A stretch of DNA of 64,000 bases, taken from assembly GCA_015075175.1 (NCBI GenBank), contig JABTUV010000005.1, forward strand, positions 62,001 to 126,000. Direction: 5' to 3'. Position numbers and translations under genes: made by a program. The notes below the pieces were generated by a model, which did no database searches, was not told where the DNA came from, and saw nothing but the letters and a program-made list of their open reading frames with translations. Source of the DNA: a bacterium (GTDB taxonomy: Bacteria; Hinthialibacterota; Hinthialibacteria; H5-UNCL2). This document shows, one piece after another, positions 35,790 through 44,419 of the stretch (the first letter of the stretch is position 1; each line of letters begins with the position of its first letter).

Positions 35790-37232
35790 ATGCAACAAAT
35801 CGCCAAGAACGCCGTGGACGAGGCGGTGCGACTGGGCGCCGAGTACGCGGACGCGCGCGTCTGCCATTATCAGGATCAGCGGGTGGACGTGCGGGACGAA
35901 ATCGTCACCAACCTGTTGGATCGGGAGGAGATCGGGGTTGGGGTGCGCTGTTACTACGGGGGGGCGTGGGGATTCGCGGCGACGCACGTCTTGACGCCGG
36001 AGGAGATCGCGGCGACGGCGGCGCGCGCCGTCGCGGTAGCCCGCGCCTCAGCCACGCTGGCCCCCAGACTGGGTCCGCTGGCCCCGGTATACCCGCATGT
36101 GACGACTTATGTCACGCCGCACGAGATCGATCCCTTCACCGTGCCGCTGGAGGAGAAGATCGATTTGCTCCTGTCCATCACCAAGGGGATGCACGTGGGG
36201 CCGGAAGTCCGCCGCGCGATTGCGTTCATGGAGTTCACGCGGGAGCATAAGGTCTTCGCCAACAGCGTAGGCTCGGTGATCGACCAGACGATCATCCGTT
36301 CCCATGCGTCGTGCACCGCGTTCGCGGTGGGACAGCGGGAGTTCAAGACGCGCATGTTCGAGACTCCGCCGCTGAATATCGGCTACGAGCACATCAAGAG
36401 GCAGGACTGGGAGAAGGAGGCGCGGCGCGTGGGCGAGGAGGCGGTGGGGCAGCTGTCCGCGGTCGACGTGGAGCCCGGCTACAAGACGCTCGTCCTGTCG
36501 CCCAGCCATCTGTGCCTGACCATTCATGAGTCGGTCGGGCATCCCACCGAGTTGGACCGCATCCTGGGCATGGAGGCGGACATGGCGGGGACCAGTTTCG
36601 TGAAACCGGAGATGCTGGGGCGGTTCCAGTACGGCAGCCCGCTGGTGAACCTGGTAGCGGACCGGACCATGCCGAACGGGCGCAGCACGGTGGGTTTCGA
36701 CGACGACGGGGTACCGACGCGGCGCTTCGACGTCGTGCGGGACGGCGTGCTGGTGGGTGTTTCCACCAATCGTGAGACGGCGTTCGCCATCGGAGACGAG
36801 GATTCGCGGGCCTGCAACTACGCGGACGGTTACAACAGCACCCCCATCGTGCGGATTCCCAACCTATGCCTGCAACCGGGCGGTAAAGATGCGCCTACGC
36901 TGGAGGAGCTGATCAGCGACACGGAGGACGGCATCCTGATCGACGGACGCGGCAGCTTCTCCATCGACCATCAGCGTTACAACTTCCAGTTCGGGGGCGA
37001 CTGCTTCTGGGAGATCAAACATGGCAAGATCGGGCGGATGCTGAAGAACGTGACTTATCGGGCGAACAGCACGGACTTCTGGCGGAGTCTGGACGCGGTG
37101 TGCAACGCGGATTACTGGCAGCCGCAGGGGGTGGTAAACTGCGGCAAGGGGCAGCCCGGGCAGCGGGCGCAGATGACGCACGGGGCGCCCTGGGCGCGCT
37201 TCCGCAACATCAAAGTGGGGGAGGCCAGGTAA
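35790..37232 (+). CDS. tldD: TldD metalloprotease
   Basis: 480 residues. Catalytic half of the TldD/TldE peptidase, which cleaves unfolded peptides such as ribosomal leader peptides. The zinc motif HESVGHPTELD (about residues 246-256) is intact; DGILIDGRGSFSIDHQRYNFQFGG and NPKIGRMLKN-like stretches are typical. The start is ATG 35790 (GGAGAG nine bases upstream); a longer frame back to 35724 lacks a ribosome site. It overlaps tldE by one base (TAATG), so the two are translated together and form a heterodimer. In some bacteria the pair matures secreted peptides; no such precursor is evident here. Confidence 0.95.
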   Translation: MQQIAKNAVDEAVRLGAEYADARVCHYQDQRVDVRDEIVTNLLDREEIGVGVRCYYGGAWGFAATHVLTPEEIAATAARAVAVARASATLAPRLGPLAPVYPHVTTYVTPHEIDPFTVPLEEKIDLLLSITKGMHVGPEVRRAIAFMEFTREHKVFANSVGSVIDQTIIRSHASCTAFAVGQREFKTRMFETPPLNIGYEHIKRQDWEKEARRVGEEAVGQLSAVDVEPGYKTLVLSPSHLCLTIHESVGHPTELDRILGMEADMAGTSFVKPEMLGRFQYGSPLVNLVADRTMPNGRSTVGFDDDGVPTRRFDVVRDGVLVGVSTNRETAFAIGDEDSRACNYADGYNSTPIVRIPNLCLQPGGKDAPTLEELISDTEDGILIDGRGSFSIDHQRYNFQFGGDCFWEIKHGKIGRMLKNVTYRANSTDFWRSLDAVCNADYWQPQGVVNCGKGQPGQRAQMTHGAPWARFRNIKVGEAR

Positions 37233-38550
37233 TGCTGGAGCGCGACCAAGTCAAAAAGATTTTCGACGCGGTACTTTCCGAAGTGGCGTTCCCCGAGGCG
37301 TTCGTCAGCCTGTCGGGGATGAACGAGGCGCTGTCGCGCTTCAGGCGTGAACGCCATGGTACAGAACGTGGATCGCAAGCGCGAGCCTGACCTTGACGGT
37401 GACGAAAGACACGAAGAGCGGCTCGGCGAGTACGACGGATTTCCGCCCCGAGAGCCTGCGGGAGCTGGCGCGGCGGGCGGAGAAGCTGGCGGAGTGGAAC
37501 AAGCCGGATCCGGAGCATCAGCCGCCGCTGGGGCCGCAGGAGTACGCGGCGATCGACGGTTACGTACCGGAGACGGCGGCCTGCCCGCCGGCGGAGCGGG
37601 CGAAGCTGGTGGGCGTGATCACGCGCTACTGTGAGTCGGAGGGGGCGGAGGCGGCGGGGACGTGCTACACGGGTGAGCGGCTCATGGCCGTGGGGGACAG
37701 CGCGGGACTCTTCGGCTACCATCGCTGGACCACGGCGGGCTTGACGTGCACGGTACGCACGAGCGGCGGGGCGGGCAGCAGTCGCAGCCTGGTGGAGGAC
37801 GTGCGGGATCATCGCCGCCTGGACGCGGAGGCCATGGTGCGACGCACGCACGCGCGGGCCAGGCTGTCGGAGCATCCCCGCACGCTGGAGGCCAGGGAGT
37901 ATCCCATTCTCCTGGAGCCGCAGGGGGTAGCCATGTTCATGCTGTGGTTGGCGGGCAGTCTGGACGCGCGCGCTGCGGATGAGGGCCGCAGCGCCTTTTC
38001 CAACCGCGCCGAGGGCGGCAACCTGTGCGGAAAGAAGATCGTGGGCGAGCGCGTCACCTTGGCCAGTTCGCCTTCGCATCCGCAGATACTGGGCTGTCCC
38101 TTTCACGGGGACGGGCGGCCGGTGGGCGAGACGACCTGGGTGGAAAACGGGGTGTTGAAGAATCTGTATTACTCGCGTTACTGGGCGCAGAAGCAGGGCA
38201 AGCCGGCGCTGGGGCCGGCGGGCGCCAGCCTGGTGCTTTCCGGCGGCGCGGGGAGCGTGGACGATCTCTTGTGCGAAATGAAGGAAGGGCTGCTGGTGAC
38301 GACGCTGTGGTACATTCGGAGCGTGGATCCCAACCAGATTCTGGTGACGGGGCTGACGCGCGACGGCGTCTTCTGGGTGGAAAACGGGGAGATCGCTTAT
38401 CCGGTGAAGAACTTTCGGTTTAACGACAGTCCGTTGCGGCTGTTTTCACGGGTGGAAGCGATGAGCGATCCGGTTCCCATGTACGGGCACCTGGCGCCGG
38501 CGATGCGGGCGAGCGCGTTTGGGTTTACGAGTGTGTCGGATGCGATTTGA
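37232..38550 (+). CDS. tldE: TldE/PmbA, non-catalytic partner of TldD (frameshifted)
   Basis: About 440 residues when joined. The 5' piece (MLERDQVKKIFDAVLSEVAFPEAFVSLSGMNEALSRF) and the main piece (LTVTKDTKSGSASTTDFRPESLRELARRAEKLAEW... to SVSDAI) are in different frames, with NAMVQNVDRKR between them in a third. Both changes (about 37342 and 37372) are a net +1 or -2. The C-terminal blocks (YPILLEPQGVAMFMLW; GCPFHGDGRPVGETTWVENGVLKNLYYSRYWA; VDPNQILVTGLTRDGVFWVENGEIAYPVKNFRFN) are typical of PmbA/TldE. The HEXXH motif is absent, as expected for the inactive partner. Directly coupled to tldD. Confidence 0.9.
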
Positions 38551-38605
38551 TTTGGAGTGCGACGGGTCACGGCGGTGCAGCTGCAATCAGCCACACCCAC
38601 AGACG

Positions 38606-38702
38606 AAGCTGTCATTTCGACCGAAGGGAGAAATCTTTCCCGCCGTTATCGGGAGTCGAGTGCGGGGCAGGAGATTTCTCCCTTCGGTCGAAATGACAGC
38701 TT
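38606..38702 (+). repeat. Perfect 30-bp inverted repeat (GTCATTTCGACCGAAGGGAG family)
   Basis: 38606-38635 is the exact reverse complement of 38673-38702; the core is GTCATTTCGACCGAAGGGAG and the loop is 37 bp with GTTATCGGGAGTCGAGTGCG. This is the most intact copy of the element whose arms are scattered at 31437-31680 and 42869-43105. It lies between two convergent genes. Confidence 0.95.
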
Positions 38703-38769
38703 GATGGCAAGTGTAAGAAACCACATCTGCTCCCACTTTCTCAAGACTCCACTCCGCCGTGCGACAACG

Positions 38770-39909
38770 TCAAAAGTAGTCCCCATTCGAGTAGAAGAAC
38801 TCGACCGGCGGGAAGGCGGCCGAGAGAAGGTCAAAGTGGAGCGGCGAGAGGTGGGGCAGGAGATCATCGACGCGGGCCTGGCCGGACAGGAGTTTCCAGA
38901 AGTCGGTGCTGGAGAGGGCGAGGTCGGGGGGGCGGTCGCGCAGCGCGGACGCCTGGCCGTTTTCAAACAGGAGTCCTCCCGGGCGGGCCGGATTGTCGAC
39001 CGCGAGGGCGAGGCGGAGGCGGCGGCCGGCGAGGCGCCGTTGGAATTCGGATTGCATCTGTTGCGCGAAGAGGTCCCAGTCGAGGACCATGGCCATGAGT
39101 TCATTGTGGAGGCCCTGCAAGTCCTGGGCGAGCATGAGATCGAGGAGGAAATGGCCGCGGCGGCCCGTTTTGGCGGGGCGATAGCGTTCCGCCAGCCAGG
39201 TGAGCAGGGCGCCGGCGGCGGCTTCCTGGCCGGGGAGGCAGGCGGCCTCTTTGAAGCCGCCGTGCCGGTCGGGGAGCACGTCGGACAGCGCATAGGCGAC
39301 GATACGCCCGTCGCGCTCGGCGACGTCCAGGCGATGCAGTTCAGAGAAGACGCGGCGCCGCCAGTACTCCGGGCTGCGCTCGGCCCAACCCACGCAAGGC
39401 GCGAAGAAACTGTGATAGATGGCGTCCAGCGCGGCGACGTCTTGCTCACGAGCGGCACGGATGGTGGCGTCTCGCGCCGTTTCCTGCCAGCGGATGAGCC
39501 GCGCCCAGGGCATGGCGACCGGGCTCCAACCCGCCCGGCCGTAGAACGAGGTGAGGCCGGAATACAGGTAGGAGAGGCTGCATCCGCGCGCGACCAGGTA
39601 CGCCTGGGCGTCGGCCAGCAGGCGGCTGCTGTAGCCGTGTTTGCGATGGGCGGCGGGGGTGCACACGTCGCCGATGCCGCCCATCGAGAGGACGGCGGCG
39701 CCGAATCGCACCGGGATGCGATAGAGGTTGAGGGCGCTGAGGATTTCGCCGTTTTTTTCCAGAATGCGCGAGTCGTTCCAGTCGCGGCCGGGCAGGTTGT
39801 TGATGCAGGTTAAGAAATAGTCGTGCCCGACGGAAAAGCACTCGTCCCAGATGGCGCACAGGCGAGGCAGGTCGGCTTCACAGGCAGCTCGACTGACCAG
39901 ATTGTCCAT
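38770..39909 (-). CDS. GNAT-family N-acetyltransferase (Eis-like)
   Basis: 379 residues, double-GNAT plus a C-terminal sterol-carrier-like part, the Eis layout. The acetyl-CoA loop is GGIGDVCTPAAHRKHGYSSRLLADA (residues about 93-117, Q/RxxGxG/A variant RKHGYS). FYGRAGW and the C-terminal segments LRLALAVDNPARPGGLLFENGQA and ALSSTDFWKLLSGQARVDDL fit the SCP2-like part. Eis proteins acetylate amines such as aminoglycosides; substrate here is unknown. The start ATG 39909 has GGAGGAG eight bases upstream; a longer frame to 40059 has no ribosome site. Convergent with tldE. Confidence 0.85.
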   Translation of the reverse strand: MDNLVSRAACEADLPRLCAIWDECFSVGHDYFLTCINNLPGRDWNDSRILEKNGEILSALNLYRIPVRFGAAVLSMGGIGDVCTPAAHRKHGYSSRLLADAQAYLVARGCSLSYLYSGLTSFYGRAGWSPVAMPWARLIRWQETARDATIRAAREQDVAALDAIYHSFFAPCVGWAERSPEYWRRRVFSELHRLDVAERDGRIVAYALSDVLPDRHGGFKEAACLPGQEAAAGALLTWLAERYRPAKTGRRGHFLLDLMLAQDLQGLHNELMAMVLDWDLFAQQMQSEFQRRLAGRRLRLALAVDNPARPGGLLFENGQASALRDRPPDLALSSTDFWKLLSGQARVDDLLPHLSPLHFDLLSAAFPPVEFFYSNGDYF

Positions 39910-40094
39910 TGTGCTCCTCCTGCCGCATGTTGACGGTTGCGCGGCGCGCGTCCATCGCCTAGAGTTTGACCGCTTGAGGCCCGCGAAGGCGTGCCTGGAG
40001 ACGCGGCGCAGCACCCCGCGATACGGCCTGTGGCCTACTCGGGGCCAGGCGCCGCGCAATTACGCATCATACTCGCTTCAAAGGACAAAGGGCA

Positions 40095-41210
40095 ATGATC
40101 ATCGGTGTACCCAGGGAGATCAAGGAATCGGAATATCGCGTGGCGTTGACGCCGGGCGGCGCGGAGGACCTGGTGCGGGACGGGCACCGGGTTTACATGG
40201 AGGCCGGCGCGGGCATGGGGAGCGGATTCTCCGACGAGCAGTATCTGGCGGCGGGTGCGGAGATTCTGCCGACCGCGGCGGAAGTGTTCAAGCGGGCCGA
40301 GATGATTATGAAAGTCAAGGAGCCGTTGCCGGGCGAGATCAAGATGCTGTCGCGCGGCCAGACGGTGTTTACTTACTTTCATTTCGCCGCCAGCGAGGAG
40401 TTGACGCGGGGGTGTCTGGAGGCGGGGATCGTGGCGGTCGCCTACGAGACGGTGGAGCCGCGTCCCGGCAGTCTGCCGTTGCTTCTGCCCATGAGCGAAG
40501 TGGCGGGGCGCCTGGCGGTGCAGGAGGGCGCCAAGTATCTGGAGCACCACTACGGCGGCACGGGGATACTCTTGGCGGGCATTCCGGGCGTCTTGCCGGG
40601 CAAGGTGGTGATCATCGGGGGCGGGGTGGTGGGGATCAACGCCGCGTGGGTCGCGGGGGGTCTGGGCGCGCAGGTGTACATTCTGGACATCGACGGGGAC
40701 CGGCTGCGCTACCTGCACGACGTGATGCCGCCCAACGTGCACACGCTTTACAGCAATCCGCAGAATATTCGCACCGCGCTGGCGTCCGCCGATCTCCTGA
40801 TCGGGGCGGTGCTCTTGACGGGGGGACGGGCGCCGGTGCTCGTGAGCCGGGAGATGCTGTCGGCGATGGAGCCGGGGAGTGTGATCGTGGACGTGGCGGT
40901 GGACCAGGGGGGCTGCGTGGAGACGATCAAGCCCACGACGCACAAGAATCCCACTTATGAAGTGGACGGGATCATTCACTACGGGGTAGCCAACATGCCG
41001 GGGGCGGTACCGCGCACGAGCACGCGGGGGCTGACCAACGCGACGCTGCCGTACGCGAAGAAGCTGGCGGCGCTGGGTTGGAAGAAGGCGGCGCAGAGCG
41101 ACGTGGGGCTGCGGAGGGGCGTCAACATGGTGGAGGGCGAAGTCACCTACGGCCCTGTCGCTGAAGCCTTCAAACTCCCCAGCGTCTCGGTGGAAAAGTT
41201 CATGCACTGA
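40095..41210 (+). CDS. ald: Alanine dehydrogenase
   Basis: 371 residues, the family's length. NAD-dependent interconversion of alanine and pyruvate plus ammonia. [20 protein letters not shown] is the classic N-terminus; the NAD fold has [20 protein letters not shown] (about residues 176-195) and the C-terminal block [23 protein letters not shown] is typical. Catalytic lysine in MKVKEP and histidine in FTYFHFAA are present. ATG 40095 follows AAAGGG. A terminator hairpin (41243-41271) ends the unit. Monocistronic. Confidence 0.97.
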   Translation: MIIGVPREIKESEYRVALTPGGAEDLVRDGHRVYMEAGAGMGSGFSDEQYLAAGAEILPTAAEVFKRAEMIMKVKEPLPGEIKMLSRGQTVFTYFHFAASEELTRGCLEAGIVAVAYETVEPRPGSLPLLLPMSEVAGRLAVQEGAKYLEHHYGGTGILLAGIPGVLPGKVVIIGGGVVGINAAWVAGGLGAQVYILDIDGDRLRYLHDVMPPNVHTLYSNPQNIRTALASADLLIGAVLLTGGRAPVLVSREMLSAMEPGSVIVDVAVDQGGCVETIKPTTHKNPTYEVDGIIHYGVANMPGAVPRTSTRGLTNATLPYAKKLAALGWKKAAQSDVGLRRGVNMVEGEVTYGPVAEAFKLPSVSVEKFMH

Positions 41211-41242
41211 TTGCGTTGCGCTCGCAGGCAACGAGGGGAGAG

Positions 41243-41271
41243 GGCGGCGTATTGAACCACGCCGCCTTTTT
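41243..41271 (+). terminator. Rho-independent terminator of ald
   Basis: An 8-bp GC-rich stem (GGCGGCGT / ACGCCGCC) with an 8-base loop, followed by TTTTTG, lies 33 bp after the ald stop codon. Confidence 0.85.
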
Positions 41272-41304
41272 GTTTACCACTGCGGCCAGGAAATACCTGG
41301 CTTG

Positions 41305-41750
41305 GGATGGCGGGCGCAGGCGCAGCACGCTGCGCAACTACGGCGTCTCGCTGCCAGGTAAAACACGGCCGACGTAATAAGAGCAGTCACCCATGGAGGA
41401 TGAAAACCGAGGCCGCTCCGATGGCGGGCCGGGCGCGTCCATGCCGTCCTCTCGATACGCGGCCCGAAGCGAAATCTCGCAGCAAGGCGAAGAGTTTTTC
41501 GGGCCGCTACTCGAGGACTCGGTTTTTCTTTTTCTTGCGAACCTGCCAAGGCCCATTTTTGAGTGCAGTCTCTCGCGAGGCTTCGCCCCACCCATTGAGG
41601 ATGAAAAACCAAGTCAGCTCCGATGGCGGGGTGGGCGCCTCCAGGCCGTCCTCTCGATACGCCGGAGTACCGGCTACTCGAGGACTCGGTTTTTCTTTCT
41701 TTCGCAACCACCGCCGGAGGCCCATTTTCGGAACAGTCCTGAGTATGCCG
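41305..41750 (+). repeat. Two tandem copies of the CTCTCGATACGCGG element and a GCGCAGCACGCTGCGC core
   Basis: The core GCGCAGCACGCTGCGCAACT (about 41320) is the reverse form of the 588 family. Two ~200-bp units follow, starting GGAGGATGAAAACCGAGG (41395) and GAGGATGAAAAACCAAG (41597). Each ends in CTACTCGAGGACTCGGTTTTTC (the second at 41672). A third relative is at 46160. No gene is supported between 41272 and 41762. Confidence 0.85.
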
Positions 41751-41762
41751 GGGGGTATGGCC

Positions 41763-42782
41763 CTACCCGCGCGGCAGCCAGCCCTTTTCGGCCAGGAGTT
41801 CGGCGATTTGCACGGCGTTGAGGGCGGCGCCCTTGCGCAGGTTGTCCGACACGCACCAGAGATTGAGGCCGGTGGGGCGGGAGAGGTCCTCGCGGATGCG
41901 GCCGACGAAGGTTTCGTCGCGTCCCGCCGCGATGATGGGTTGGGGATAGAGTTGGTTGGTCGGATCGTCCATGACGACCACGCCGGGCGCGCGGGACAGG
42001 AGTTGCCGGGCCAAGTCGGCGGAGATCTTCTTTTCCGTTTCGATGTAGATCGACTCGCTGTGGCCGCGATAGGCGGGGATGCGCACGGTCGTGGCGGTGA
42101 CGGCGAGGTCGGGGACCTCCATGATTTTGCGCGTCTCGTTGACCATTTTCATCTCCTCCTCGGTGTAACCGTTGGGGAGAAAGCCGCCGATGTGGGGGAG
42201 GACGTTGAAGGGAATGGGATGGGGGAAGACGTCGTGGGCGGGGGCGGCGCCGGAGAGGTGGGCGCGGGTTTCGCGCGTGAGTTCCTCCATGGCGCGGGCG
42301 CCCGCGCCGGAGACGGCCTGGTAGGTGGAGACGATGATGCGCGTGAGGCGCCCGTAGGCGTGCAGGGGTTGGAGCGCGACCACCATCTGAATGGTGGAGC
42401 AGTTGGGGTTGGCGATGATGCCGTGATGGTTTTTTGCGGCGTGGGGGTTGACTTCGGGCACGACCAGGGGCACGTCGGGTACCATGCGGAAGGCGGAGGT
42501 GTTGTCGATGACGACGGCGCCGGCGGCGGCGGCGCGGGGGGCGAAGACTTTGCTGACCTTGCCGCCGGCGGAGGAGAGCACGATCTCGCCGCGTGAGAAG
42601 TCGGCCTCGTCCAGGTTGGCCACCACAATTTCGCGACCGTTCCAGGAGAGGGTCTTGCCGGCGCTGCGCGCCGAGGCCAACATGCGCAGCTCTCCCACGG
42701 GGAAGCCGCGTTGGGCCAATACCGCCGCCATCTCGCGTCCCACGGCGCCGGTCGCTCCCACCAGCGTGACCTTGTAACTCAT
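41763..42782 (-). CDS. asd: Aspartate-semialdehyde dehydrogenase
   Basis: 339 residues. Makes aspartate semialdehyde from aspartyl phosphate, the branch point to lysine/diaminopimelate, threonine and methionine. GATGAVGRE (residues 9-17) binds NADP; the active-site Cys128 is in IIANPNCSTIQMVVAL; STYQAVSGAGARAMEEL and IRIPAYRGHSESI-like blocks follow. Start ATG 42782 with GGAAGGGGAG upstream. Flanked on both sides by long repeats, so it is probably transcribed alone. Confidence 0.97.
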   Translation of the reverse strand: MSYKVTLVGATGAVGREMAAVLAQRGFPVGELRMLASARSAGKTLSWNGREIVVANLDEADFSRGEIVLSSAGGKVSKVFAPRAAAAGAVVIDNTSAFRMVPDVPLVVPEVNPHAAKNHHGIIANPNCSTIQMVVALQPLHAYGRLTRIIVSTYQAVSGAGARAMEELTRETRAHLSGAAPAHDVFPHPIPFNVLPHIGGFLPNGYTEEEMKMVNETRKIMEVPDLAVTATTVRIPAYRGHSESIYIETEKKISADLARQLLSRAPGVVVMDDPTNQLYPQPIIAAGRDETFVGRIREDLSRPTGLNLWCVSDNLRKGAALNAVQIAELLAEKGWLPRG

Positions 42783-42868
42783 GCTCCCCTTCCCCCAGGC
42801 TCAAGTTAACCGCCGATTATCGTCATGGGCGGGCGGGAGTCAACGAGGATTTTCGCGCCGACGTGACG

Positions 42869-43105
42869 GTCATTGCGACCGCAGGGAGAAACCTTCCCCG
42901 CCTGTACCGCGCGTCGGGCGTGTGGCCGAAGATTTCTCCCTGCGGTCGAAATGACAGGTAGGTCGGAGTGACAGGTAGGTCAGATTTCTCCCTGCGGTCG
43001 AAATGACAGGTAGGTCGAAGTGACAGGTAGGTCGGATTTCTCCCTGCGGTCGAAATGACAGGTAGGTCGAAGTAACAGGTAGGTCGAAGTGACAGGTGGG
43101 ATGCG
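42869..43105 (+). repeat. GTCGAAATGACAGGTAGGTC repeat array
   Basis: An inverted pair (GTCATTGCGACCGCAGGGAG at 42869 against GATTTCTCCCTGCGGTCGAA at 42929) is followed by two further right arms and by alternating short units ATGACAGGTAGGTCG / GTGACAGGTAGGTCG up to about 43105. It fills the spacer between asd and the GT87-like gene. Confidence 0.9.
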
Positions 43106-43129
43106 AGCTGCAACGCCCGGACCAGGGAA

Positions 43130-44419
43130 CTAAACCTGTATCCCTTCGTTCCAGCCCGCTTGCGGGCGCTTGGGCAGGGCCAGGAGGACCGCGCCCAGGA
43201 GCAGCGTGCCGTAGAGTTTGCCGGCGCACCAGAGGATGCCCCAGCCCTGCCGATAGGCGTCGTCCCAGAAGAAGACGCGGCGGCTGATGAGCACGGCGGC
43301 GACGGCCCAGGCCAGCAGTCCCCAGCGGCTGCGACGCTGCCCCAGCCAGGCGAAGCTGAGGGCCAGGTGCGGCAGGAGTTGCACGAGGTAGTGGTCCCAG
43401 CAGAGGCTGGGCGTGGGCAGGATGAACCACCAGAGGAGGAGGAAGGCGAAGACGGCGTCGTTGCGGGTCGTCTCGTTGGCGCCAACTCCAGGTGTTCCAG
43501 GAGGCGGGCGCCAGCCGAGTTTGAGGGCGACCAGCGCGCGAGGTGAAGCAGGGCAGAGAGAAGCGAGAGGGCGGCGGCGGCGCGGGGGCGACCGTCCAGG
43601 GCGGTTTGCGGGTTCTCCGTCAGCAGCCGATAGAAGAGCGCGGAGAGGGACTGATTAGCCGGCTCGACTTGAGCCTGCGCGTACTCGGACCAGGTCGAGG
43701 AGCCGTGGCCATCTGTTTGAGCAGAGTCGATGTATTCCACACTGCGTGCAGCGGGACCCAGAGGAGCGCAACCAGAAAACGCCGATCAGGGTTGCAATTC
43801 CCACGCCCAGCGCCCGCCAATCGCGCTTCCATACGAAGAGGAGGAGGAGGAAGGCGGGGGTGACCTTGACGTGGGCGGCGAGGGCGATGAGGGGGGCGGC
43901 GGGCAGGCTGCGGCCGCGCGCCAGAGAGACGAGCGCGCCGGAGAGGAGGAAGAGGAGGACGGTGTTAAGTTGGCCGGCGGAATAGGAGCGCCAGAGCGGT
44001 TCGGAGAAGGCGGCGAGGGCGGCGAGGACGACCAGATTCAGCGGTTTGCGCAAGAGGGGAATGCCCCACACGAGCAAGGCCAGCGAGGCGAAGAACAAGA
44101 GCTGGTTGAAGATGGTCCAGCGCAGGTAGGCCTCGTGAAAGGTCTCCCAGGCGAGCGGCAGAAGCAGCATTCCGGCGAAGGGGGGATAGACGAAGGGATT
44201 GAGGCGGGGCACGGCGGAGTGCGCGGCCAGTTGCATGAGGACTTCATAGCGATAGGGGGAGCGGCCCTCGGCGATGGCGCGGGCGCCGAGGAACTGGTGT
44301 CCGAAGTCGTTGGCGGTGTAGTGGCGGGAGAGATGGTAGACGTGATGATAGCCGTAGCGGGCCGCGCAGAGGGCGATGAGGATGGCGGCCAGGATGGAGG
44401 CGAGGCGTTTGCAGTTCAC
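43130..44419 (-). CDS. GT87-like polyprenol-phosphate glycosyltransferase (frameshifted)
   Basis: About 430 residues when joined, with about ten membrane helices. Familiar blocks: DFGHQFLGARAIAEGRSPYRY (the DUF2029/GT87 first loop with its Asp), NPFVYPPFAGMLLLPLAW, SAGQLNTVLLFLLSGAL and AAHVKVTPAFLLLLFVWKRDWRALG. The frame changes at about 43790, 43735 and 43490, each fitting a net one-base loss; the pieces LIGVF, FLVALLWVPLHAV, YAQAQVEPANQSLSALFYRLL and LLPHLALSFAWLGQ then read in order. These enzymes use polyprenyl-phosphate-linked sugars outside the membrane. The GTG start at 44419 overlaps the upstream stop (GTGA). Confidence 0.7.

Noticed and set aside
42869-43105. Possible CRISPR or small tandem satellite from GACAGGTAGGTC repeats
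   Set aside because: Repeat and spacer parts are all the same element arms, with alternating one-base variants; it fits REP-like amplification.
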